From NCBI GenBank assembly GCA_024636075.1, contig JAGXHS010000095.1:1-12436 (forward strand): 12,436 bases of DNA. The letters are read 5' to 3'. The DNA is from Propionibacteriaceae bacterium. Lineage in GTDB: Bacteria; Actinomycetota; Actinomycetes; Propionibacteriales; Propionibacteriaceae. Positions 6,981 to 12,436 of this stretch are shown here, in pieces (the stretch's first letter is position 1; every line of letters starts with the position of its first letter). The notes beneath the pieces were generated by a model. The model saw only the letters and a program-made list of their open reading frames with translations. It was not told where the DNA came from and ran no database searches. The position numbers were made by a program, and so were the translations under genes.

Positions 6981-7639
6981 ACCAGCGCTATCGCGATGTA
7001 ATGGCAGATCGCCGCGACAATGGTGCAGGCGTGGAATATCTCGTGGAAACCGAACCACGTGAGTGAGGGGTTGGGACGCTGAAGTGCGTAGACAACGGCA
7101 CCGATTGAGTACACCAGACCACCGGCCAGCACCAGGAGCACCACCGTCGGCCCGCCGGACACCCAGAACTGACCAAACCAGCCGACCGCGGTCCACCCCA
7201 TCAGCAGATACAGCACGGTGTGCAGCCACCGGGGCGCGTCCAACCACAACACCCGGAACAGCACGCCCAGCCCCGCTGTTCCCCACACCACGCTCAGCAG
7301 AAGCACCCGGGACCGGCCCTCCACCAAGCCGACTGCCAATGGCGTGTAGGTACCGGCAATGAACAGGAAGATGTTGGCGTGATCCATTCTTCGGAACATC
7401 ACAGCCACCGGCTGAGACCATTTGCCGCGGTGGTAGGCGGCCGACGTGCCGAAGAGCAGCAATGAGCTGACCAGGTACACCGCAGCTGCCGTCCGCAGCC
7501 CGACAGTCTGGCCGGCGATGACCAGCGCGAGACCGGCGAAGAAGACAATCGGGGTCATTCCAGTGTGCAACCAGCCGCGCATCCTGGGCTTCACTTCGGT
7601 GGTGACCGCGGGCGCAGCCATCCCGAGACTCTCGGACAT
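6962..7639 (-). CDS. trhA: Hemolysin III / PAQR-family membrane protein
   Basis: A 225-residue integral membrane protein with seven predicted helices (first about 28-44, last about 203-222). The PAQR metal site is visible: SAAYH (Ser66, His70), RRMDHANIF (Asp86) and HEIFHA (His199, His203). In bacteria this family acts in membrane lipid/fluidity homeostasis (TrhA); the name hemolysin is historical. The order and length match actinobacterial Rv1085c-like proteins. The start ATG lies 6 bases after a TAGCGT box, so the mRNA is probably leaderless. It is divergent from the cis-prenyl transferase gene, and its stop lies inside the 3' end of the convergent GH31 gene. Confidence 0.93.
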   Translation of the reverse strand: MSESLGMAAPAVTTEVKPRMRGWLHTGMTPIVFFAGLALVIAGQTVGLRTAAAVYLVSSLLLFGTSAAYHRGKWSQPVAVMFRRMDHANIFLFIAGTYTPLAVGLVEGRSRVLLLSVVWGTAGLGVLFRVLWLDAPRWLHTVLYLLMGWTAVGWFGQFWVSGGPTVVLLVLAGGLVYSIGAVVYALQRPNPSLTWFGFHEIFHACTIVAAICHYIAIALVYFSFG

Positions 7640-7645
7640 GAAGCT

Positions 7646-7673
7646 ACGCTACCGTAGGGCTGGCGTGGAGCAA
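7646..7673 (-). promoter_or_regulatory. Leaderless promoter of the hemolysin III gene
   Basis: Reverse strand: -35-like TTGCTC (7668-7673), 16-base spacer, -10 TAGCGT (7646-7651), 6 bases, then ATG at 7639. No Shine-Dalgarno sequence is present. Confidence 0.55.
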
Positions 7674-7731
7674 TACCCCGGTCTGTCCAAGGGCCGCCAT
7701 GAACCCACGCTTGGAAGACGAGTCTCCGGAC

Positions 7732-7737
7732 TAGGCT
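7732..7737 (+). promoter_or_regulatory. -10 element of a leaderless promoter for the cis-prenyl transferase gene
   Basis: TAGGCT, 7 bases before the first of two adjacent ATG codons (7745 and 7748). A TTGGAA at 7711-7716 could serve as a -35, with a short 15-base spacer. The leader is C-rich with no ribosome binding site. With the hemolysin III promoter it forms a 105-base divergent control region. Confidence 0.5.
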
Positions 7738-7744
7738 TGCCCCC

Positions 7745-8554
7745 ATGATGAAAGGGAAGCAGCTGAGTAGCGCACTGGATCGTCTTCATCCACCGGAATG
7801 GGTCTACTCCACCTACGAGAGCCGCTTGCTGGCGGAGATGGATCGCGAACGCCTCCCTCATCACGTCGCCGTGTTGGCGGACGGCAATCGCCGCTGGGCA
7901 CGAATGAACGCCCCCGGTGAACCTCTCATCGCCGGTTACCGGGCAGGCGCCGGCAAGTTGCTCGACTTCATCGGATGGTGCGACGAGGTGGGCATCCAGG
8001 TGGTCACTCTGTGGGTGTTGAGCATTGACAACCTGAGCAGAGATGAGGGTTCGGAACTGGAGGAGCTGCTCGGAGTCATCGAGCAGCTGGTGGTGGATCT
8101 GGCTGCCTCGGGCCGATTCGCCGTGCAGGCGGTGGGCGACATGCGGCTGCTGCCGGACACGATGGCGGAACGCCTGGAGCAGGTGAAGCAGCAGACCCAC
8201 GATCGCCCCGGATTGCTGGTGAACGTTGCCATTGCCTATGGCGGTCGGCACGAATTGCGCGACGCCGTCCGTTCATTGCTCAGCGCAGAGGCCGCGAAGG
8301 GCACCGACCTGGCGGAATTGGCCACCAGTCTCGAGATCGACCAGATCGCCGAACATTTGTACACCAAAGGGCAGCCAGATCCGGATCTGATCATCCGCAC
8401 GTCCGGGGAGCAAAGGCTGTCGGGCTTCCTGATGTGGCAGAGCGCGCACAGCGAGTTCTACTTCTGTGAAGCGTTGTGGCCAGATTTCCGACGCGTCGAT
8501 TTCCTGCGCGCACTGCGGTCATTCACCCAGCGGGAGCGACGCTTCGGCCACTGA
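7745..8554 (+). CDS. Short-chain cis-prenyl transferase (isoprenyl diphosphate synthase)
   Basis: A 269-residue cis-prenyl transferase. It condenses isopentenyl diphosphate with an allylic diphosphate in the Z configuration. Motifs: HHVAVLADGNRRWAR with catalytic Asp46, GYRAGAGK, LWVLSIDNLSRD, VNVAIAYGGRHE, and DLIIRTSGEQRLSGFLMWQ with diphosphate-binding Arg218 and Arg224 and Ser226. The SGEQRLSGFLMWQSAHSE block and overall length agree, from memory, with M. tuberculosis Rv1086 (Z,E-farnesyl diphosphate synthase, feeding decaprenyl phosphate synthesis) more than with long-chain UppS, so a C15 product is likely. Chain length is inferred, hence no gene symbol. It probably starts at ATG7745 on a leaderless mRNA; ATG7748 is the alternative. 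Confidence 0.92.
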   Translation: MMKGKQLSSALDRLHPPEWVYSTYESRLLAEMDRERLPHHVAVLADGNRRWARMNAPGEPLIAGYRAGAGKLLDFIGWCDEVGIQVVTLWVLSIDNLSRDEGSELEELLGVIEQLVVDLAASGRFAVQAVGDMRLLPDTMAERLEQVKQQTHDRPGLLVNVAIAYGGRHELRDAVRSLLSAEAAKGTDLAELATSLEIDQIAEHLYTKGQPDPDLIIRTSGEQRLSGFLMWQSAHSEFYFCEALWPDFRRVDFLRALRSFTQRERRFGH

Positions 8555-8578
8555 GGCGGATCCAGCACAGTGCGTGGT

Positions 8579-9376
8579 TCAGGAGCGACCGGCGAACAGG
8601 CTGCCCGTCACCATCGCCTGCACCCGCTGGTAACGCACCCCCACCAGGCTCAGCCACACCCCCACCGGCACCATCAGCACGCCCAGTAGCGACAGCCATC
8701 CGGACGAGGAGGTCCCCATGCCCCACCAGACGAAACCCAGACCTCCGATGATGGACAGGAAGGCTGCGTAGAACCAGCGGGAGGCGATGGCGTCAAAGGG
8801 AGCATCCAGACCAACACCGGGCCACGTGTCGGGCCGGACGTCGCGGGCGGCCCCGAGACCGATCCGCGCCTTTCGCACCGACTCCCGGGCGAACAGGTAC
8901 ACCGCCAACCAGCTGGCCACCACACACAGCACGCCGAGCCGCGTCATCCAACCCAGCATCCGGGAACCCAGCGGCCACCCGATCCATTGCCACGGCAGCC
9001 AGCGGGCGAACGCGGCGCCAGCGTAGTTGACGATGGCGAGCAACACGATCGCGGTGCCCGCTGCGGTGGCGATGATGGCAACCAGCCGTGCCGACCACTT
9101 CCAGAACGAGCCCCAACGACCCATCCGGGTGTCCATCAGTGTGTCCACGCTGACCCGGCTCAGGTCGTCGCGCGCAACAGGCTTGAGGCGCCGCAACCGA
9201 TCAGCGATCACGTCAGGATCGTGGCTGCCGAGCAACTCGTCGAATTCGGGGTTCAGCACGCGACGTACCGTGTGCACCCGATGGACGTCGGTATCGGAGA
9301 AGATGTTCCCACTCCACGGCAATTTCGCCCAGTCGCGGGTCATTTCGCGCGTGGGGGACGATTCGCTCTTGGTCAC
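8579..9376 (-). CDS. Four-helix membrane protein of unknown function
   Basis: A 265-residue protein that I do not recognise. The first 90 residues are soluble and charged (HRVHTVRRVLNPEFDELLG, RLRRLKPVARDDLSRV). Four hydrophobic helices follow at about 96-118, 144-163, 200-221 and 226-248, joined by an Arg-rich loop (about 164-182). There is no catalytic motif and no signal peptide, so it is probably an inner-membrane protein with a cytoplasmic N-terminus. The start is a GTG with a weak GGTGA three bases upstream; a CATACT box lies 8 bases before it. It follows the DUF255 gene on the same strand with 51 bases between them, so co-transcription is plausible. It meets the cis-prenyl transferase gene tail to tail with a 24-base gap and no obvious terminator. 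Confidence 0.8.
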   Translation of the reverse strand: MTKSESSPTREMTRDWAKLPWSGNIFSDTDVHRVHTVRRVLNPEFDELLGSHDPDVIADRLRRLKPVARDDLSRVSVDTLMDTRMGRWGSFWKWSARLVAIIATAAGTAIVLLAIVNYAGAAFARWLPWQWIGWPLGSRMLGWMTRLGVLCVVASWLAVYLFARESVRKARIGLGAARDVRPDTWPGVGLDAPFDAIASRWFYAAFLSIIGGLGFVWWGMGTSSSGWLSLLGVLMVPVGVWLSLVGVRYQRVQAMVTGSLFAGRS

Positions 9377-9427
9377 AGTTCACCAGTATGGATCACGTCC
9401 TGCCGACATGCCGGGCGGCGTGCAATC

Positions 9428-11458
9428 TCACATCCGATGCCAGAGCGGACTTTTCAGCTCGTTGTAGTCATTGACCGGCTCGAAGCACGTCTGCCCGCGA
9501 CAGACGTAGGCAGTGCCGCCCGCACTCGCCGGACGGTCGGTGAAGAGCCCACCGAAGCCATCGCTGCCCTCGGCGCCGAGGATCACCGCAGTTCCGGCAG
9601 GCGCCATCCGCCAAGCGGCGGTGGCCAACTGACCGTGCCGGGATGCCTCGTCATCCAGCACCACCACGCACTCCGCCGGCTTCAAGCCGCGGCGCGCCTC
9701 GTCGGAGACCAGCAAGTCCGCCAGCGACCAACCTGCGAACCGTGGATGCCCTGCGACGGCACCCCAGGTGGTGGTTGCCGCCCGATCTGCCCGTTCCAGG
9801 AAATCGGTTCGCTGGGCCATCGCACCGGTCAGGCGCAGCGCGGCCGTCATCGTTGCCGTGGCTGAAGGGGTGGCATTGTCGGTGACATCTCGTGGCCGCC
9901 GATACAGCAAGTCGCTCGCTTCGGCGTCGAAGTAACCCCCGTCCGGGGCTGCGAACCTCCGCTGCGCCAGTTCCAGCAGCTGGCAGGCCCGCTGCAGCCA
10001 TTCATCGCGGCCGGTGGCACCGGCCAACCGGGCGAAACCCAACGCCATCGCGGCGTAGTCCTCGCAGACCGCTGGGCTCGTCCCGGCAACCGCAGCACGC
10101 GAGGTCCGCACCCAGCTCTCGCCGTCGCGGTGCACCCGCCACAGATATTCGGCCGCTTCCTGCGCCATCGCCAACCATTCAGGCTCGGCGAAGATACCGG
10201 CCGCCTGCACCAGCGAATCGATCAACAGACCGTTCCAGGCGGCCACCACCTTGTCATCACGTCCCGGTGCGAAGCGGGCGGAGCGCTCGGTGCGCAAGGT
10301 GGCGAGCACTCTGGTCAGCCGTTCGCGGTCGGGGGTTCCGCGCAACTGGAGCGTGGAGAGGCCATGTTCGAAGTTGCCCTGGCTGTGCACGTGGAAGACG
10401 CGCTGTGCCCACTCGGCGTCCTCGTCGCCGAGGGCGTCGCTCAGTAGCTCCGGGGACCAGACGTAGTAGATGCCCTCATGCACCGCTCCCCTGATGTCGC
10501 ACGAGTCGGCATCAAGACTGGCGGCGAAAGCGCCGTCGTCGACCAGCATCTCCGCACGCAGCCAGTCCACCAACGAGTAGCAGACGTGCTCGAACAGCGC
10601 ACGCAGCGTGACGTCGTGATCAGCAGTGCGGCGCCAGCAGCGCGCATAGCTGCCCAGCAACAGCGCATTGTCGTACAGCATCTTCTCAAAGTGCGGCACC
10701 ACCCAGGCATTGTCGACCGAGTAGCGGTGGAACCCCCCGCCCACCTGGTCGTGGATCCCGCCGCGGGCCATCGCCTCACAGCTCCGCTGCGCCATGTCCA
10801 GACTCGACGGGTCGCCCTTGACCAACAGGGCATCGATGAGCATCGCCGCGGGAAACTTGGGCGCTCCACCGAAGCCACCACGGATCATGTCGAAATCGCC
10901 GCGGATGGTCTCAAGCACGGCGCTGATCACGGGTTTGCTGTCCGCAGCCTCGAAGTCACCCAATCGCTGCAACTCTGAGACGATGCTTCCGGCCGACGAC
11001 AGCACCTCATCGCGACGGTCGCGCCAGGCGTCTCCCAACGTCTCGACCACCTGGGAGAAGCTGGGGCTCCCGTGGCTGGGCTGCGGCGGGAAGTAGGTCC
11101 CGGCGAAGAACGGTGCTCCCGCGGGTGTCAGGAAAACGGTCATCGGCCAGCCACCTCGTCCAGTCAATGCCTGGGTGGCAGCCATGTGCACCTGGTCGAC
11201 GTCCGGGTGCTCCTCCCGGTCCACCTTCACGGCTACGAAGCGCTGGTTGACCAACTCGGCCACGTGCGGGTCTTCGAAACTCTCGTGTGCCATCACGTGG
11301 CACCAATGGCAGGCGGCGTAGCCGATGCTCAGCAGGATCGGCAGATCACGGCGTTTCGCTTCAGCGAACGCGTCTGGTCCCCACTCCCACCAATCCACTG
11401 GATTCTCCGCGTGCTGGAGCAGGTAGGGACTCGTGGCGTTGGCGAGACGATTGGCCAT
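9428..11458 (-). CDS. DUF255 / SPATA20-like protein: thioredoxin-like domain plus (alpha/alpha)6 barrel
   Basis: A 676-residue protein of the YyaL/SPATA20 family (M. tuberculosis Rv1084-like). The N-terminal thioredoxin-fold domain (about 1-165) opens with the family signature LANATSPYLLQHAENPVDWW and carries the motif CHWCHVM (Cys50, Cys53). The rest is an alpha/alpha barrel like N-acylglucosamine 2-epimerases, with GGGFHRYSVDNAWVVPHFEKM, DDKVVAAWNGLLID and DNATPSATATM, and ends with YVCRGQTCFEPV. The biochemical role of the family is not settled; a redox or sugar-related role is often suggested. There is no signal peptide. The start is supported by AGGAG at 11468-11472 with a 9-base spacer. 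Length is usual for the family, and no defect is seen. Confidence 0.93.
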   Translation of the reverse strand: MANRLANATSPYLLQHAENPVDWWEWGPDAFAEAKRRDLPILLSIGYAACHWCHVMAHESFEDPHVAELVNQRFVAVKVDREEHPDVDQVHMAATQALTGRGGWPMTVFLTPAGAPFFAGTYFPPQPSHGSPSFSQVVETLGDAWRDRRDEVLSSAGSIVSELQRLGDFEAADSKPVISAVLETIRGDFDMIRGGFGGAPKFPAAMLIDALLVKGDPSSLDMAQRSCEAMARGGIHDQVGGGFHRYSVDNAWVVPHFEKMLYDNALLLGSYARCWRRTADHDVTLRALFEHVCYSLVDWLRAEMLVDDGAFAASLDADSCDIRGAVHEGIYYVWSPELLSDALGDEDAEWAQRVFHVHSQGNFEHGLSTLQLRGTPDRERLTRVLATLRTERSARFAPGRDDKVVAAWNGLLIDSLVQAAGIFAEPEWLAMAQEAAEYLWRVHRDGESWVRTSRAAVAGTSPAVCEDYAAMALGFARLAGATGRDEWLQRACQLLELAQRRFAAPDGGYFDAEASDLLYRRPRDVTDNATPSATATMTAALRLTGAMAQRTDFLERADRAATTTWGAVAGHPRFAGWSLADLLVSDEARRGLKPAECVVVLDDEASRHGQLATAAWRMAPAGTAVILGAEGSDGFGGLFTDRPASAGGTAYVCRGQTCFEPVNDYNELKSPLWHRM

Positions 11459-11467
11459 TTCCTGTGA

Positions 11468-11472
11468 CTCCT
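11468..11472 (-). promoter_or_regulatory. Ribosome binding site of the DUF255 gene
   Basis: AGGAG on the reverse strand, 9 bases before the ATG at 11458. Unlike several neighbours, this gene is therefore leadered. Confidence 0.7.
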
Positions 11473-11484
11473 AACGAGTGGCAC

Positions 11485-11512
11485 GTGCATCAGATTCTCT
11501 TGAATGATGCAC
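11485..11512. repeat. Inverted repeat between the DUF255 gene and the integrase remnant
   Basis: GTGCATCA (11485-11492) and TGATGCAC (11505-11512) are perfect inverted copies with a 12-base spacer; ATTC and GAAT inside the spacer can extend the stem past a two-base bulge. It sits 26-54 bases upstream of the DUF255 start, where an operator or leader hairpin would act. It also marks the boundary between housekeeping and mobile DNA. Confidence 0.5.
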
Positions 11513-11582
11513 GAAAGTGATGCCGATGGATCTGCAACAGGTCTCCCTGCGGCCCGGTGGCACCAGCTTACGAGGCGGTCAC

Positions 11583-12257
11583 GTGGCCACACGCTCCCAA
11601 CCGAAGCTGCTCGCTCAGGGCAAGCCGCGCACGCTCGGCGGCACAACACGTGTGTGGCGGGTTCGTCTCTATGCCCCCGGATCGGGAAACAACAAGTACC
11701 AGGTCTACTTCCCGGCACCGGCCGGCGAGGGTGAACCGTGGAAGCGGGTGCTGCGCCGCGCTGCCTCCGAAGAGGCGGCCCGCAAGATCTTCGCCCAGGC
11801 CGAGGCCGCGCTCGACACCGAGCAGGCGACGCCCGTCGGCGCTGATGTGCGCGCGTCGCGAACGATCCGGATGCTCGGCGAGGAGTACCTGAGGGATTCG
11901 ATCGAGCGCGGCAAACAACCGCGGACGATGGAGCAGCGCGAGTCCCGGCTCAACGCCCACATCCTGCCGACCATCGGCGACGTGCCCGTGACGAAGTGGC
12001 GGCTCGAGCACAGCCGTCGCGTGATGGAGAAGGGCAGCAAGACGCTCTCTCCCAGCGCGGCCGCGAGGACCTCCGCGCCCAGATGGCCGCGGAGCGGAAG
12101 CTTGCGTGGTCTGGGTTGGCTCGATCGCAGCATCGACCCGTTGGACGGGCTGGAGATCGGACGAGCGAACGTGCTCCACGGGGCGACGGCGCAGTACGTC
12201 GACCCACCCCTGCGCCCGGAGACTCGTCAGGTGAAGGCGATGGCGGCTGACGCATGC
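11583..12257 (+). pseudogene. Tyrosine recombinase (phage-type integrase), N-terminal remnant with frameshifts
   Basis: The frame encodes the DNA-binding front half of an actinobacterial phage or element integrase. An arm-binding region (about residues 1-85, TTRVWRVRLYAPGSGNNKYQ) is followed by a core-binding region (about 95-225: LGEEYLRDSIERGKQPRTME, RLNAHILPTIGDVPVTKWR, then GWLDRSIDPLDGLEIGRANV and DPPLRPETRQVKAMA). Between about 12048 and 12110 the expected residues SQRGREDLRAQMAAERKLAW appear in another frame, so a shift and its reversal seem to flank that segment. Recognisable sequence stops near 12257, before any of the catalytic Arg...His-x-x-Arg...Tyr residues. I placed the start at GTG11583 because GAGG lies 7 bases upstream; ATG11526 in the same frame is the alternative. 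It is very probably inactive. Confidence 0.75.
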
Positions 12258-12266
12258 GTGGTGGAC

Positions 12267-12319
12267 TTCTCGAAAATAATGATCTTCCGCGACATGCGGA
12301 ACTCGGCTATTATCGAGAA
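12267..12319. repeat. Nested inverted repeats sharing one centre
   Basis: Outer arms TTCTCGA (12267-12273) and TCGAGAA (12313-12319) and inner arms TTCCGC (12285-12290) and GCGGAA (12296-12301) are perfect and share the same centre, base 12293. TAAT (12277-12280) and ATTA (12309-12312) add a third pair offset by three bases. The stretch is clearly more A/T-rich than its surroundings. Confidence 0.7.
12285..12313 (+). promoter_or_regulatory. Leaderless promoter of the ORF at 12320, within a symmetric region
   Basis: -35-like TTCCGC (12285-12290), 17-base spacer, -10 TATTAT (12308-12313), 6 bases, then ATG at 12320. The opposite strand carries the mirror image: TTCCGC (12301-12296), 17 bases, TATTTT (12278-12273), so the region may fire in both directions. 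Confidence 0.6.
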
Positions 12320-12436
12320 ATGGCCGAAGTCCTGCGCACGCTCACCTTGCCCTCAGAAGGGTACGGCGATGAGCCCAAGAGCGAGGCCGACGTCCTGCTG
12401 GCGGCGGCTGCCCGGATCCAAGCCGCACTCCCAACG
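12320..12436 (+). CDS. Unrecognised protein, 5' end only
   Basis: 39 codons from ATG12320, open to the window edge, starting MAEVLRTLTLPSEGYGDEP and continuing KSEADVLLAAAARIQAALPT. The visible part looks coding: it has a promoter with exact leaderless spacing and an amphipathic Ala-rich helix, and no stop. I cannot assign a family from so short a stretch. It follows directly after the integrase remnant, so it is likely element cargo or the gene next to the integration scar. Confidence 0.5.
   Translation, partial: MAEVLRTLTLPSEGYGDEPKSEADVLLAAAARIQAALPT

Noticed and set aside
11568..12179. 203-codon minus-strand ORF antisense to the integrase
   Set aside because: The plus-strand frame carries clear integrase motifs; the antisense frame has no domain-like features and is a shadow.
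12258..12436. Continuation of the integrase frame to the window end
   Set aside because: The frame stays open, but the residues (such as FSKIMIFRDMRNSA, then Arg/Pro/Trp-rich text) do not resemble an integrase and overlap a promoter plus a better ORF in another frame.
1..12436. tRNA genes, CRISPR arrays and insertion sequences
   Set aside because: No T-loop/cloverleaf patterns, no regularly spaced direct repeats and no transposase motifs were seen on either strand.

Overview
The window is high-GC DNA from an actinobacterium (Actinomycetota). Three things point there: strong G/C bias at third codon positions, several start codons placed 6-7 bases after a TANNNT box (leaderless transcripts), and a gene set I recognise from a conserved actinobacterial neighbourhood. 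From memory, the PIN-PhoH gene, hemolysin III gene, short-chain cis-prenyl transferase gene and thioredoxin-like DUF255 gene match the products of M. tuberculosis Rv1095, Rv1085c, Rv1086 and Rv1084, which lie near each other in that genome. I cannot name the genus; a non-mycobacterial order such as Propionibacteriales is only a guess.

Layout. (1) 1-568, minus strand: 5' part of a phoH2-type gene (PIN domain visible, ATPase outside the window). (2) 569-1297: a long non-coding stretch with a likely phoH2 promoter, a 32-codon upstream ORF and several inverted repeats. (3) 1298-4412, plus strand: a beta-phosphoglucomutase-like HAD gene overlapping a GH65 disaccharide phosphorylase gene by 14 bases, closed by a 15-bp perfect hairpin. 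(4) 4584-6980, plus strand: a GH31 alpha-glucosidase with its own leaderless promoter. (5) 6962-7639 (minus) and 7745-8554 (plus): a divergent hemolysin III / cis-prenyl transferase pair. (6) 8579-11458, minus strand: a four-helix membrane protein of unknown function and a 676-residue DUF255/SPATA20-like protein. (7) 11583-12257: the N-terminal part of a tyrosine recombinase (integrase) that seems to carry two compensating frameshifts and to lose its catalytic domain. (8) 12267-12436: a strikingly symmetric promoter region and the first 39 codons of an unrecognised gene.

How the genes fit together. The GH65 enzyme would split an alpha-glucosyl disaccharide with phosphate, giving beta-glucose-1-phosphate. 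The coupled HAD enzyme would convert that to glucose-6-phosphate. The GH31 enzyme would release glucose or shorter sugars from alpha-glucosides. Together they look like a cytoplasmic alpha-glucoside salvage cassette inserted between otherwise conserved housekeeping genes, with no transporter or regulator in view. The right end is accessory DNA: a decayed integration module beside the DUF255 gene.
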